Made by a program: the position numbers and the translations under genes. The notes under the pieces were generated by a model, which was not told the DNA's origin, made no database searches, and saw nothing but the letters and a program-made list of their open reading frames with translations. A DNA stretch of 64,000 nucleotides from Deltaproteobacteria bacterium HGW-Deltaproteobacteria-6 (GTDB lineage Bacteria; Desulfobacterota; Syntrophia; Syntrophales; Smithellaceae), in NCBI GenBank assembly GCA_002840435.1, contig PHAT01000001.1, positions 180,300-244,299 of the forward strand. Reading direction: 5' to 3'. Of this stretch, positions 10,338 to 19,581 are shown one piece after another; the stretch's first letter is position 1; each line of letters begins with the position of its first letter.

Positions 10338-11648
10338 TTATTTCACGATAAAGACATCCCTTTGCCTGTCCTGAAAATAAATGTGGTTATATTGCGATCC
10401 GTTGATCCGGTCGAAAAAAGCCTCGCCGCTCTGCCGGCATTCCGGGCAGCAGGAATTAGGCAGAATCACCGCGAAGATCTTCTTGCCCGTATCGGCGGCA
10501 GATTCAATCATAACCAGACCACCGCAATCGTTGCAGACGCGGACGGTTTCAATTTGTTTTTCCGTGATGTCATCGGTGTCGTAATAGATATGCTTTTCAC
10601 GGCGGATATACGCGGCGGAGCCGGTAATTTGTTTTTTTAGATTCTTCTTTTTCTTCCACAGCGTCATCACATTCTTCACCTCTTCTTCGATGAGCCTGGT
10701 TACTTCCGGCGATTGACGGATGCGTTGGGCGTCGTAATCCGGTTCCCTTACCTGGCTGTAGTCCAGGCCGGCCATGGCCAGGATAATGCCGACATTGACG
10801 TAGGGAAGAGCTTTTTCAATCGAGTAACCGCCTTCCAGGACGGCAATGTGGGGTGCGAGTTTTTCATTTAAGAGTGCATATCCCTGGGCGCTGAAGTTCA
10901 TATTGGTGATCGGATCGCTGTAGTGATTGTCCTGTCCGGCAGAATTGATGATAATGTCGGGCTTGAATTCATCCAGGATCGGAAGAATGACGTTGTCGAG
11001 AGCAAACAGAAAACCTTCGTCCGATGTGCGGGGGGGCAGGGGGATATTGATGGTTGCACCCAGTGCATTGGGACCGCCGAAGTCATCGATAAAACCTGTC
11101 CCCGGATACAGCGTCCGCCCGTCCTGGTGCATGGAGATACACAGGACATCGGGATCGTTCCAGTAGATATCCTGGGTGCCGTCACCGTGATGACAGTCCG
11201 TATCCACGACGGCAATTCTCTTGACACCGAATTTATGACGGATATATTCGATCATTACAGCTTCGATATTGATATTGCAGAAGCCGCGAGCGCCGTGGGC
11301 AACGAGCATGGAATGATGACCGGGCGGCCGAACCAGGGCAAAGGCGTTGTCGACGGCGCCTGTCAGAACTTTTTCGGCGGCGGTGATCGCGCCTCCGGCT
11401 GAAATCAGGTGGGAATTCGTTGTGAGGTTTTGCGGGTTCGGAACACAAATATGGCAGCGGTTGATATCGGCATAAGTGGCGATACCCGGTTTATATTCTG
11501 CAATATTGGGAAAATCCAACAGGCCTTCTTCAAAAACCTGATCCTGTGTATAGAGCAGTCTTTCTTCGCGCTCCGGGTGGTTGGCGGATATGGCCCAGTC
11601 AAATGCCGGGAAAAATATGAGACCTGTTTTATTTTCTTTTTTAGGCAT
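10338..11648 (-). CDS. Histone deacetylase-family (AcuC/AphA-like) metal-dependent deacetylase with zinc-ribbon tail
   Basis: Bacterial HDAC-fold enzymes remove acetyl groups from polyamines, acetoin-pathway proteins or other amides. The 436-aa protein carries RPPGHHSM (paired histidines), VDTDCHHGDGTQ (zinc ligands) and LEGGYS, all hallmarks of the catalytic core (about 1-310). The C-terminal 110 residues are unusual: a basic helical piece followed by VCNDCGG and, about 25 residues on, CCPECR, which looks like a treble-clef or ribbon zinc site. Its start lies 4 bases after the hydantoinase-like gene, so the pair is one operon. The substrate is unknown. Confidence 0.85.
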   Translation of the reverse strand: MPKKENKTGLIFFPAFDWAISANHPEREERLLYTQDQVFEEGLLDFPNIAEYKPGIATYADINRCHICVPNPQNLTTNSHLISAGGAITAAEKVLTGAVDNAFALVRPPGHHSMLVAHGARGFCNINIEAVMIEYIRHKFGVKRIAVVDTDCHHGDGTQDIYWNDPDVLCISMHQDGRTLYPGTGFIDDFGGPNALGATINIPLPPRTSDEGFLFALDNVILPILDEFKPDIIINSAGQDNHYSDPITNMNFSAQGYALLNEKLAPHIAVLEGGYSIEKALPYVNVGIILAMAGLDYSQVREPDYDAQRIRQSPEVTRLIEEEVKNVMTLWKKKKNLKKQITGSAAYIRREKHIYYDTDDITEKQIETVRVCNDCGGLVMIESAADTGKKIFAVILPNSCCPECRQSGEAFFDRINGSQYNHIYFQDRQRDVFIVK

Positions 11649-11652
11649 GTTT

Positions 11653-13314
11653 TTACCTTTCAGTGCTGGCAGAGATCAGTCCGGGTTTTATCTGAACTTT
11701 AACGCGGATATTTTTTCCCGTTGTGTAAAAGTCTCGAATCATATTAAATTCCTGTGATTCGGTCACTTCCATGATAATATCCGCAGGCATGGCGCCCATC
11801 CGGGCGGCTTTTTCCCGGAGGGTTTTTCGGCCGACCTCGACTACATCGTCAAGCGAAAAATTGTGGGGAATGCTTTGCACACAGCCTTCTTCGCTGATGA
11901 TGAGTTCTCTTTTTTCCGTATCCGCCAGGATCGTTATTTCAGCTGTTGTTCGGGCAATGGCCACGCCTAAGGCATTGGACACTTCGGAATGTTCAGGGAT
12001 GGAGTAGGGATAGCCCAGTTTTTTGGCAATGAAGGGGGCTACCGCAGCGGGGCCCCCCGCAACGTAGATTATTTTGGGTTGAATAATCTTTCCTTCCAGA
12101 AGCTCATGGATGGTATATACCGGTTTATTGTTGATCTCAGCCAGGATCTGACGGACATTGTCCGCAATCATGGTGGACATTTTCTCAACAATGGCATGCG
12201 CCGCATCCTGAACACTCAAGTGAAGTTTTTTGGCGATTACTGCAATCGCGTTATGGGCTTTTTGTTGATCGCCGAAAGTTACAATTCCTTCCACGATCAT
12301 GGCATCCGTTGGTGTGGGGAATGGTCCGTCCAGTGCTGCGGCCGGTCCTTCCCTTTGCGGTCCGATCAAAATATCGCCTTTTTCAATTTTTATGACACTG
12401 TCGCCGCCCACACCGATGGATTTTGTGTAAAGGCCACGAATAAGTGTTTTGCGTCCGTTGATGGCCACGCCGGATGGTTCCAGGAGAGGAACTCCGTCGG
12501 CAAAGACGGAAATGTCCGTTGTGGTGCCGCCGATGTCCAGAGCCACTGCGTCTTCTTTTATGCAGGCCGTTGCCAGTACACCCATAATACCGGCCGCCGG
12601 ACCGGAGTGAATCGTCTGTACGGGACAGTCCAGTGATTTATCAATCAGGATCGTTCCGCCATCCGCTTTCAAAATATAGACGGGAATATTCGGACCGATC
12701 GTCGCGGCGAACTTCTGAACATCCTGCACGAATCCCCGATAAATATCGTGGATAGCGGCATTTAAATACGTTGTGGCAATGCGGCGCGGAAAATTCAGTT
12801 GTCCGGACAGCGTATGACCCAGAGAAACGTGCCTGGAATTATTCTGCAGCAATTCGGCTGTATCCAGCTCCTGCTGCGGATTACGGCTGGAAAATTTGCC
12901 GACAATTCCAATATGCCCGATTTGGCATGCTGAAATTTCGTTGCTGATATCTTCAATTTCCCGGCAGTTCACGTTTTTAATGGGGATACCGCGGTGATTG
13001 ACGTAGCCCTGGGCGAAATAAACGTCTTTACCCAGATTCAAAGTGGCCGGCGAGAGACCGGGGCCGCTCAGCAAAACCATCGCCACGCGGTTGGTTTTAT
13101 GCTGGACAATTGCGTTGGTCGAGATGGTCGTGCTCAAGACGATCCTCTCAATATTATTGATATTATCGTTTGAAATCAGCCGATCGGCTGCTTCCATAAG
13201 CGAAGACATGATATTCGCTTGATTCGTGAGCACCTTAGCTTTCTTGATCAGTTGGAAATTTTGAACCAGAACGGCGTCTGTATGGGTTCCGCCGACGTCA
13301 ATACCAAGTATCAT
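11653..13314 (-). CDS. Hydantoinase/oxoprolinase-family protein (HyuA-like)
   Basis: An actin/hexokinase-fold ATPase of the N-methylhydantoinase A / 5-oxoprolinase family. The protein opens MILGIDVGGTHTDAVLV (phosphate-binding loop), has VALDIGGTTTDISVF in the middle and YVAGGPAAVAPFIAKKLG near the C-terminus. The ATG at 13314 has AAGGA 7 bases upstream; an in-frame TTG at 13335 has none. The 553-aa single subunit resembles HyuA, but no HyuB partner is adjacent; it is instead followed by the HDAC-like gene. The substrate could be a cyclic amide or an acetone/acetophenone-type compound; this is not resolved. Confidence 0.85.
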   Translation of the reverse strand: MILGIDVGGTHTDAVLVQNFQLIKKAKVLTNQANIMSSLMEAADRLISNDNINNIERIVLSTTISTNAIVQHKTNRVAMVLLSGPGLSPATLNLGKDVYFAQGYVNHRGIPIKNVNCREIEDISNEISACQIGHIGIVGKFSSRNPQQELDTAELLQNNSRHVSLGHTLSGQLNFPRRIATTYLNAAIHDIYRGFVQDVQKFAATIGPNIPVYILKADGGTILIDKSLDCPVQTIHSGPAAGIMGVLATACIKEDAVALDIGGTTTDISVFADGVPLLEPSGVAINGRKTLIRGLYTKSIGVGGDSVIKIEKGDILIGPQREGPAAALDGPFPTPTDAMIVEGIVTFGDQQKAHNAIAVIAKKLHLSVQDAAHAIVEKMSTMIADNVRQILAEINNKPVYTIHELLEGKIIQPKIIYVAGGPAAVAPFIAKKLGYPYSIPEHSEVSNALGVAIARTTAEITILADTEKRELIISEEGCVQSIPHNFSLDDVVEVGRKTLREKAARMGAMPADIIMEVTESQEFNMIRDFYTTGKNIRVKVQIKPGLISASTER

Positions 13315-13366
13315 TGCAGCGTCCTTTAATATCAATTTTTCTCACTTATATATGTTTAAATATTTC

Positions 13367-13407
13367 TTGACAAGGCAAAAAAAAAGCGTAATGTCACCCA
13401 TCGTAAA
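13367..13407 (+). promoter_or_regulatory. Sigma-70 type promoter plus conserved downstream motif
   Basis: TTGACA at 13367-13372, a 16-base spacer and TAATGT at 13389-13394 form a good promoter for the lipoprotein gene. From 13393 the sequence reads GTCACCCATCGTAAA. A near-identical copy (14 of 15 bases) sits at the same position relative to TTGACA at 23813, suggesting a shared operator or transcription start region. Confidence 0.65.
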
Positions 13408-13453
13408 GCTAGTGTGTTCACACACTAAAATTTTTGAAAGGAGGATTTGTCTA

Positions 13454-13693
13454 ATGAAGAAGGTATTGGCCATTTTTGTTAGCGTGCTTTTATTGGCTTC
13501 TTTATCAATCGCAGCAGTAGGCTGCAAGCAGGCACCGAAAGAAGAAGCCCCCAAGGTTGAAGCACCCGCAGCACCGGCAGCACCGGCAGCAGCACCCGCA
13601 GCACCGGCAGCACCCGAAGCAGCACCGGCAGCACCGGCAGCACCCGCAGCACCGGCAGCACCCGCAGCACCGGCCCCTGCAACGGCAAAATAA
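13454..13693 (+). CDS. Small Pro/Ala-repeat lipoprotein
   Basis: A 79-aa predicted lipoprotein. The signal peptide MKKVLAIFVSVLLLASLSIAAVG ends at a lipobox-like AAVGC, then a short charged KQAPKEEAPKVEA stretch, and the rest is a PAA/APAAP repeat tract. GAAAGGAGG lies just upstream of the ATG; the longer in-frame reading from 13352 covers the promoter and is not real. Proline/alanine tracts of this kind are extended, flexible spacers in envelope proteins. It has its own promoter and terminator. Function unknown. Confidence 0.85.
   Translation: MKKVLAIFVSVLLLASLSIAAVGCKQAPKEEAPKVEAPAAPAAPAAAPAAPAAPEAAPAAPAAPAAPAAPAAPAPATAK
13565..13678 (+). repeat. GCACCGGCA/GCACCCGCA tandem repeat within lipoprotein gene
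   Basis: Short 9-base units GCACCGGCA and GCACCCGCA alternate across this stretch and encode the Ala-Pro-Ala tract. Such arrays are prone to copy-number change by slippage. Confidence 0.85.
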
Positions 13694-13720
13694 TTATATA
13701 ATCAATTGCAGGATTATAGG

Positions 13721-13762
13721 ACCGGGTAACCTTTGTTAACGCACAGGTTACCCGGTTTTTTT
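13721..13762 (+). terminator. Rho-independent terminator
   Basis: Perfect 12-base arms ACCGGGTAACCT and AGGTTACCCGGT followed by a run of T end the lipoprotein transcript. Confidence 0.92.
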
Positions 13763-13767
13763 GTGTC

Positions 13768-13796
13768 TTGACATGCCTGTCTTTAATGTTTAAGTA
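13768..13796 (+). promoter_or_regulatory. Candidate promoter for the YtxH gene
   Basis: TTGACA at 13768-13773 with TAAGTA 17 bases later (13791-13796), about 50 bases before the YtxH-like start codon. It follows directly after the terminator of the preceding gene. Confidence 0.5.
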
Positions 13797-13843
13797 TAGA
13801 TACATATTTAAAATTAATGAAAAAAATTTTAAGGAGGTGCCGT

Positions 13844-14215
13844 ATGGCGGAAAAAGATTGGGATTTGGTAAAGGGATTGATGATTGGCGGACTGATCGGC
13901 GCGGCCATTGGAATTTTGTTCGCTCCTAAAAGTGGCAAAGAAACACGCCAGGACATTGCCGAAAAAGCCGATGAACTTTTAGCTAAAGCAAAGGAAGAGT
14001 ATGAAAAAGCAGCGGAAAAAAGTAAAGCAGTCTATGATGCAGCCATAATCCGTCTGAAAGACGCCGAAGGAATCGCCAGGGAAAAAGTGGAAGAAATTGA
14101 GGAAAAAGTTAGTGAGTTGGCTCATCAAAGCGCCGAGACGCTTGCGGATAATAAAAATCGTTTAAAGAAAGCGTTTGATGCTGGAATGGAAGCATATCGG
14201 GAAGAGAAAAAATAA
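13844..14215 (+). CDS. YtxH domain-containing protein
   Basis: A 123-aa protein with one N-terminal helix containing GLMIGGLIGAAIGILFAPKSGKETRQ, the YtxH signature, followed by a long charged amphipathic or coiled-coil region rich in Lys, Glu and Ala. AAGGAGG stands before the ATG at 13844. YtxH proteins are small membrane-anchored proteins linked to general stress and desiccation responses in other bacteria; the mechanism is unknown. It is followed by a DUF948 protein, a common pairing. Confidence 0.88.
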   Translation: MAEKDWDLVKGLMIGGLIGAAIGILFAPKSGKETRQDIAEKADELLAKAKEEYEKAAEKSKAVYDAAIIRLKDAEGIAREKVEEIEEKVSELAHQSAETLADNKNRLKKAFDAGMEAYREEKK

Positions 14216-14287
14216 TCCGGTCTAAATTATCCGCCATTAGTAATGCTTTTTGCATTTGTGGCTTAAAAACCGTTTGGGAGAAGAATT

Positions 14288-14683
14288 ATGTATCTGGAAA
14301 TCGGTTTAATTATTTTCGGCATTGCGCTTTTGCTGCTGGTGCTTTTCTGCGTCCCGATTCTGCTGAAACTATGGCGCGCCGCAAGTGATGTCACCATCAC
14401 GCTTCAGACATTGAATGAGCGATTGCCGGCAATCTTGAAAAACATGGAAGAGATTTCTGCGAATATCAACAATTCTACGACGGCGATCAACAGCGAAGTT
14501 CAAAAATATGCCGCTACCTCCGAGAGACTTCGGACGGTGATGTCGGATCTTGTCGGGGGTATCGAATTAATTTCTCCTCTGGCGATGAGATCCCCTGTGT
14601 TCCGGAAAGTGACGGATGCCATTGCTATGGCTAAAGGGGTGCGCGTGTTTCTGAATGTGCTGACCGGCAGGCAAAAGGTTTAA
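14288..14683 (+). CDS. DUF948 membrane protein
   Basis: A 131-aa protein with one N-terminal helix (about 5-27) and then a long helical region (LNERLPAILKNMEEISANINN) that fits the DUF948 family. DUF948 proteins commonly sit next to YtxH proteins, as here, and are thought to act at the envelope. A GGGAGAAG sequence precedes the start codon. It ends 2 bases before the yajD start, so yajD is probably co-transcribed. Confidence 0.82.
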   Translation: MYLEIGLIIFGIALLLLVLFCVPILLKLWRAASDVTITLQTLNERLPAILKNMEEISANINNSTTAINSEVQKYAATSERLRTVMSDLVGGIELISPLAMRSPVFRKVTDAIAMAKGVRVFLNVLTGRQKV

Positions 14684-14685
14684 GA

Positions 14686-15147
14686 ATGGCAAAGATGACT
14701 TTTTCCAGCAAGTGGGGGCGTGTTGCAGTTTCCAAAAAGCCTCAGGGATCCGAAGCGCCAAAATCCGTGGAAGATACCGTGCGGGAGATGAAAAACGCCG
14801 CCAAGACCCCTGGCAGCGAGGACTACCGGGAAAAGTCTTTGAGTATTCACGGGCTGGTATGCGCCCGTTGCGCCAGGGAATTTTCAGGTGTGAACCGCCA
14901 GCTTTTAACCGTTCATCATAAAGACGGCAATCACCATAATAACCCCGCCGACGGCAGTAACTGGGAAAATCTGTGCGTTTACTGCCATGAGGATGTTCAC
15001 AGCAGGGAAGTGTTGGCGGAATATGTGGGGAATAATACGCCTGGCCGGGAAGCCAGTCTGGTATACGGAGAAGCCCCGACGTCGTCTTCGGAGTCATCCG
15101 GTCTCATGGCGCAAAAATTAATGCAAGCGCTGAAAAAGAAAAAATAA
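14686..15147 (+). CDS. yajD: HNH nuclease YajD-like
   Basis: A 153-aa protein of the YajD family. The HNH motif is visible as LTVHHKDGNHHNNPADGSNWENLCVYCHEDVH-type sequence at about 83-110, with a CARC pair before it (about 59-62) and CVYCH after it, forming the structural zinc site of HNH enzymes. The C-terminal tail is polar and lysine-rich. Its cellular role is unknown. The start follows the DUF948 stop by 2 bases. Confidence 0.88.
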   Translation: MAKMTFSSKWGRVAVSKKPQGSEAPKSVEDTVREMKNAAKTPGSEDYREKSLSIHGLVCARCAREFSGVNRQLLTVHHKDGNHHNNPADGSNWENLCVYCHEDVHSREVLAEYVGNNTPGREASLVYGEAPTSSSESSGLMAQKLMQALKKKK

Positions 15148-15151
15148 GGTT

Positions 15152-15349
15152 TCAACGAAGAAGAATATTTGAGTCGGCGTTTTCTTTTACCAGCTTATCG
15201 CCCACAGACATTCCGCAGTAGACGCAGCTGTAATCATATTTTTCACCCTCGGATAAAACGAGCAGCAGTCTTTTCCGCACCGGCACAGCCCGCCTGCATT
15301 GTGGACAAAATAATTCCGTGGCATCAAAATCCCGATAGGATGATTTCAT
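15152..15349 (-). CDS. Small zinc-ribbon protein
   Basis: A 65-aa protein with CPQC and CVYC pairs 28 residues apart, a probable zinc ribbon. It is convergent with yajD and its ATG overlaps the last codons of nadE by 4 bases, so it is likely translated with nadE. No named function is known. Confidence 0.7.
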   Translation of the reverse strand: MKSSYRDFDATELFCPQCRRAVPVRKRLLLVLSEGEKYDYSCVYCGMSVGDKLVKENADSNILLR

Positions 15350-17412
15350 TCTTTGTCATCCCTGTCTGGAATCTTTTCCCAATTCGTAAGCCAGACGGTC
15401 GCTTCACTGTCACTGGGCGCCCGCCAGTCGCCGCGGGGCGAAAGCGACCCTCCCGAACCCACTTTTGGACTGTTGGGAACACAGGAGCGCTTATACTGAG
15501 ATGTTTTAAAAAATCTGTTTAGATAGACATGCAGCCATTTTTTGATTTCTTTAAGACTGTAACTGTTTTGTTTTTCCGGCGGCACATCCGGCCATGAACC
15601 TTGAGTTTTATCTCTCCATGCCAGGTAGGCAAGGAAGGCCACCTTGGTTGGCAAATACCCGAAACGGGTTATGTAGAAGTTGTTAAAGTCCTGTATTTCA
15701 TAGGGGCCGATGGTCGCTTCCGTTTTTTGCAGCGGCTGATCATTTTCTTCTCCGGGGATGAGCTCTGGTGAAATTTCCGTTGCCAGAACAGCCAGAAGGA
15801 TGTTGGACACTGTCTCTGAAAACTGATGGGTATGCGCCACCCAGCGGATTAAATACTGAATCAGTGTTTTAGGCACACTGGCATTGACGTTATAATGCGA
15901 CATATGGTCGCCGATTCCATAAGTGCTCCAACCCAGCGCCAGCTCGCTCAAATCACCCGTGCCGACGACCAATGCGTTTTTCATGTTGGCCAGCCGGAAG
16001 AGATGCGCCGAACGCTGGCCCGCCTGGACATTTTCAAAGGCGATATCGTAAACTTTTCTTCCGCGGACAAAAGGATGATCAATATCTTTGAGCATCTGGA
16101 GGCAGGCGGGTTTGATATCGACTTCATTTCCCTCTACGCCCAAGGCCCGCATCAGATGGACGGCATTGCGATACGTTTTGTCGGTGGTCCCGAAAGCGGG
16201 CATCGTATAGGCTTTAACATGAGTGCGGGGCAAACCCAGCAGATCCATGGTTCTGGCCGCCACAATGAGCGCGTGCGTGGAATCTAGGCCCCCGGAAACG
16301 CCGATCACCAGATTGGGAATGCCGGAGGATTTGAGCCTTTGAGCCAAACCCTGAACCTGGATATTGTAGGCTTCATAACAGCGCGAGTCTCTCTTGCCTT
16401 GATCGGCGGGGATGTAGGGAAAACGGGGAATTTCGCGATCGGGTAATAAACGTCCCTGCGGGCAGTCCACTTCAAATTCAATATGACGAAATGCGGCAAG
16501 ATGATTCTTATGATCCGCCGCATTCTGCCCGAAGGTCGTGAGCCGCATCCGATCCTGAACCAGCCGGTCCAGATCAACATCGCCGCAAATCATTTGGGCT
16601 GATGTCGAAAAACGTTTGGATTCCGAAAGCAGATTACCGTTTTCATAAATCATGGCGTGACCGTCCCAGGCCATGTCCGTTGTCGATTCGCCGAATCCCG
16701 CGGCGGCATAAAGATAAGCTGACACGCAACGTGCCGACTGGTTTGCGGCCAGTTGATGCCGGTATTCGGATTTGCCGATCGTGATATTAGAGGCGGATAA
16801 ATTGCTAATGAAGGTTGCGCCTGCCATTGCTGCAAAACTTGACGGCGGAACAGGCACCCAGACATCTTCACAGATTTCGAAGAATAAACTGAAATTCTTT
16901 ACATTGGCGGCTTTAAAGATCAGATTTGCGCCGAAAGGAATATTCTTTTGTCCGGCAAGAGAAATAGTCGAAGCAAGGGCCGCCGAGGCCGGTGAAAATT
17001 GTCTGGCCTCGTAATATTCACGGTAATTTGGCAGATAAGATTTGACGGCAACCCCGAGAATTTTCCCCCGGTAAAAAACAACCGCACAGTTAAACAAACG
17101 GCTATCCACTTGCAGCGGCGCGCCCACAGCAAGAATAATACTCAACTTCGCGGACGCTTCGGAAATGGCGGCCAGGGATTCTTCAACGCTTTTGAGCAGC
17201 GCGTCCTGGTGAAATAAGTCTTCGTTGGAATAGGCGGACAGCCCCAGCTCCGGGAAGAGGGCCAGCACCGCTTTTTGCTGCGCCGCTTTTTTCGCCAGCT
17301 CAATTGTTTTTTGAGTATTAAAAGATACATCGGCGACCTTGACTTCAGGAATACAGACGGCGGCACGGATGAATCCTTGATGGTAAAGGTTAAAAAACGT
17401 TTTGGCGGCCAT
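15346..17412 (-). CDS. nadE: Glutamine-dependent NAD+ synthetase
   Basis: NadE makes NAD+ from nicotinic acid adenine dinucleotide using ammonia released from glutamine. The 688-aa protein joins an N-terminal nitrilase-type glutaminase (FPELGLS with catalytic Glu; CEDVWVP with nucleophilic Cys) to a C-terminal synthetase with the PP-loop [12 protein letters not shown]. Length suits the long two-domain type. The ATG at 17412 has GAAAGGA upstream, overlapping the folE2 stop 5 bases away; an upstream extension in frame overlaps folE2 and is rejected. Confidence 0.96.
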   Translation of the reverse strand: MAAKTFFNLYHQGFIRAAVCIPEVKVADVSFNTQKTIELAKKAAQQKAVLALFPELGLSAYSNEDLFHQDALLKSVEESLAAISEASAKLSIILAVGAPLQVDSRLFNCAVVFYRGKILGVAVKSYLPNYREYYEARQFSPASAALASTISLAGQKNIPFGANLIFKAANVKNFSLFFEICEDVWVPVPPSSFAAMAGATFISNLSASNITIGKSEYRHQLAANQSARCVSAYLYAAAGFGESTTDMAWDGHAMIYENGNLLSESKRFSTSAQMICGDVDLDRLVQDRMRLTTFGQNAADHKNHLAAFRHIEFEVDCPQGRLLPDREIPRFPYIPADQGKRDSRCYEAYNIQVQGLAQRLKSSGIPNLVIGVSGGLDSTHALIVAARTMDLLGLPRTHVKAYTMPAFGTTDKTYRNAVHLMRALGVEGNEVDIKPACLQMLKDIDHPFVRGRKVYDIAFENVQAGQRSAHLFRLANMKNALVVGTGDLSELALGWSTYGIGDHMSHYNVNASVPKTLIQYLIRWVAHTHQFSETVSNILLAVLATEISPELIPGEENDQPLQKTEATIGPYEIQDFNNFYITRFGYLPTKVAFLAYLAWRDKTQGSWPDVPPEKQNSYSLKEIKKWLHVYLNRFFKTSQYKRSCVPNSPKVGSGGSLSPRGDWRAPSDSEATVWLTNWEKIPDRDDKE

Positions 17413-17416
17413 TTGT

Positions 17417-18184
17417 CTATCCTTTCTCGACATAGGCGTAAGCGCTGTGGTTATGGATGCTTTCAAAATTCTCCGCTTCAATGCTATACCAGGTAAAATT
17501 ATCATCCGAATTTAATTTTACCGCCACGCCGCGAACAAGATCTTCCACAAATTTTGGATTTTCGTAAGCTTTTTCGGTAACAAATTTTTCATCCACGCGC
17601 TTCAAGAGGGAATATACCTCACCACTGGCTGAGTCTTCCACTATTTTTATCAAGTCTTCAATCCAGAAAAATTTTTTAAAACGTACTTTAACCGTTACAA
17701 TACTGCGTTGATTATGTGCGCCAAAGGCGCTGATTTCCTTGGAACAGGGGCACAGTGTGGTCACCGGCACGACTACGCCCACTAAAAAGTCGGTTTGCTC
17801 ACCATTGTTTTCGCCGGTAAAGAGGCAACGGTATTCCATCATGCTTTTAGCTTTAGAGATAGGCGCTACCTTTTTCAGAAAATAGGGGAATTCAATTTCC
17901 ATATGAGCAGACTGTGCGCGGAGCTTCTGGCGCATCTTTTCCAGAATAGACTGAAAAGTTTTGATATTAATTTGACCGCGGAAGTCATTGAGTACTTCCA
18001 CAAACCGGCTCATATGCGTGCCCTTAAAATGATGCGGCAGGTTGACATACATATTGATGGTGGCATTTACCGGCTGAGTGCCGCGAACGCGGTCCAGCAC
18101 AATGATCGGGTATTTGATGTTTTTCACTCCGACCTTTTTAATATCAATATTGCGAGAATCTTTCTGGTTTTGAATATCAATCAT
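17417..18184 (-). CDS. folE2: GTP cyclohydrolase FolE2 (type IB)
   Basis: FolE2 converts GTP to 7,8-dihydroneopterin triphosphate, the first step toward preQ0/queuosine and folate. The 255-aa sequence shows the family motifs [24 protein letters not shown] (catalytic Cys) and GAHNQRS, and ends near a conserved [10 protein letters not shown]. It sits next to queD, and the same window has tgt and queA, so a queuosine role is likely. No strong ribosome site is seen before the ATG at 18184, so the exact start is a little uncertain. Confidence 0.95.
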   Translation of the reverse strand: MIDIQNQKDSRNIDIKKVGVKNIKYPIIVLDRVRGTQPVNATINMYVNLPHHFKGTHMSRFVEVLNDFRGQINIKTFQSILEKMRQKLRAQSAHMEIEFPYFLKKVAPISKAKSMMEYRCLFTGENNGEQTDFLVGVVVPVTTLCPCSKEISAFGAHNQRSIVTVKVRFKKFFWIEDLIKIVEDSASGEVYSLLKRVDEKFVTEKAYENPKFVEDLVRGVAVKLNSDDNFTWYSIEAENFESIHNHSAYAYVEKG

Positions 18185-18258
18185 ATAAAACAGATTCCAT
18201 GGTGCAGTGGTTCATGCCTCTGCGCGTCACACGCGGTTCAACAAGGCTTTACCACTTT

Positions 18259-18630
18259 TTATTCTTCTCTATAGCTGACTGCCGCATTTTCCGATTCCCA
18301 CACTTTCACGGAAAGTACCCTGACCTCGGCCTCTTTTACTTTATTTTGCATTTCCTGATAAACATAGTAAGCAATATTTTCCGAAGAAGGATTTTTTCCT
18401 TCAAAAATGGAAAGTTCGTTCAGATTCTGGTGATCCATCTTGTCGAGAATATCTTTGAGCCATTTTTTGACGAGTCGAAAATCAATAAGAATCCCTTCCG
18501 AATTTAAATCCGGAGCGCCGACAGTGATTTCCACTTTGAAATTATGCCCGTGTAATTCCTCGCACTTCCCGCCAATTTCCGCGAGCCAGTGAGCCGCAGA
18601 AAATGATTTAATAATTGTCACTTCAAACAT
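18259..18630 (-). CDS. queD: 6-carboxytetrahydropterin synthase
   Basis: QueD turns dihydroneopterin triphosphate into 6-carboxy-5,6,7,8-tetrahydropterin in the queuosine pathway. The 123-aa protein carries zinc ligands H14 and the HGH pair (H27, H29), the catalytic Cys23 in GKCEELHGHN, and a conserved DFRLVK. It is upstream of folE2 in the same direction. No preQ1 riboswitch could be recognised upstream. Confidence 0.95.
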   Translation of the reverse strand: MFEVTIIKSFSAAHWLAEIGGKCEELHGHNFKVEITVGAPDLNSEGILIDFRLVKKWLKDILDKMDHQNLNELSIFEGKNPSSENIAYYVYQEMQNKVKEAEVRVLSVKVWESENAAVSYREE

Positions 18631-19111
18631 GTTTTCCAGCCTTTGTTTTTGCGGTGCGTGCCATCGAGTAGCCTTGTGTAACCTTCAGGTTATTACTGTA
18701 TTTGGTATTAGAGTATCAGGCACTTGTTCCGCGAATTACGTTTCTTTTATATGCTACTCATAGATTTCCTACCATATTTTCCGGTAAGGGAAAACAGTTT
18801 AAATAGAATAGAGCAAATTGACTATGAACTGGTGAAAATAACCTGTTTTTTAGTCTGCCTTTTGATTATTTAAGGAGAATGATATTTCGTAAACTTAGAT
18901 AAGTTTATGAAATTAATAATTTAAAATAAAATAGTTCCATATGGCACAGCCATTGCTATCAAAAGACCGCAAGATAGCAGGCAGCGTTTATTTAAAAATG
19001 CTGGGAGGGTGAAGAGGAGAAATTAGTATTGAAAAAATGAGTTAATTGTGCAAGAAATAGAGCAACAAAAGCAACCCAACAGAAAAACAATTTTAGATGA
19101 GGAGGAATGTT
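18631..19111. other. 480-base intergenic region between queD and pilA
   Basis: AT-rich region holding the divergent promoters of queD and the pilin gene. The clear element is the sigma-54 promoter at 18942-18957. No ORF with a ribosome site is present. Confidence 0.6.
18942..18957 (+). promoter_or_regulatory. Sigma-54 (RpoN) promoter of the pilin gene
   Basis: TGGCACAGCCATTGCT matches the -24/-12 consensus TGGCAC-N5-TTGCW exactly, with GG-N10-GC spacing. It lies about 155 bases before the pilin start. PilA genes in deltaproteobacteria are typically RpoN-dependent under a PilS/PilR pair, which fits. Confidence 0.85.
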
Positions 19112-19477
19112 ATGTTAAAAGTATTTAGTAAAAAAGAAGGACAGAAAGGTTTCACGTTGATTGAGTTGATGATCGTCGTCGCGATCATTGGTATTCTGGC
19201 AGCCATCGCTATCCCGCAGTTTGCATCATACAGAACCCGAGGGTACAACACAAAAGCCAAGGCAGAATTAAAGAGCGCATATACCGCCTGCCAGGCTTAT
19301 TTTGCTGATCAGCCGACCGCAACCAGTTGTTCCAGTGTAACACAGGGAGGATTCAACAATTCTGCTGACGTAACAATTACTATTACCACGACCGGTCCGG
19401 CAGCCAGCTGGAATGCAACAGGATATCATTCTGGCGGCAATTCCACATATACCGTGGATCCAGGCGGTAAGATTTAA
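19112..19477 (+). CDS. pilA: Type IV pilin (PilA)
   Basis: Major-pilin-like protein of 121 aa. The leader [13 protein letters not shown] is cut by prepilin peptidase before [16 protein letters not shown], with Glu5 of the mature chain present; the N-terminal helix is [15 protein letters not shown]. The mature 108 residues are short for a pilin, with one Cys pair (C60, C73) and a Ser/Thr/Asn-rich C-terminal part offering many possible glycosylation sites. The ATG at 19112 is used, because AGGAGG lies directly before it and inside the longer in-frame reading from 19097. It has its own RpoN promoter and terminator and is followed by membrane glycosyltransferase-like genes. Confidence 0.93.
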   Translation: MLKVFSKKEGQKGFTLIELMIVVAIIGILAAIAIPQFASYRTRGYNTKAKAELKSAYTACQAYFADQPTATSCSSVTQGGFNNSADVTITITTTGPAASWNATGYHSGGNSTYTVDPGGKI

Positions 19478-19516
19478 TTTTAACAAACGTTGATTAACGG
19501 TAATGTTTTTAAAAAG

Positions 19517-19548
19517 AGAGGCTGAGGGTTAACCGAGGCCTCTTTTTT
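19517..19548 (+). terminator. Rho-independent terminator after pilA
   Basis: AGAGGC and GCCTCT arms around a loop that itself contains GGTTAACC, followed by a T run. It should separate the abundant pilin transcript from the downstream glycosyltransferase-like gene, with possible read-through. Confidence 0.82.
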
Positions 19549-19581
19549 GTTTTCAGTTGTAAATGAGAATCAGAAATAGAT

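Noticed and set aside
18631-18760. Possible preQ1 riboswitch upstream of queD
   Set aside because: The genes fit such control, but no preQ1 aptamer pattern could be recognised by eye.
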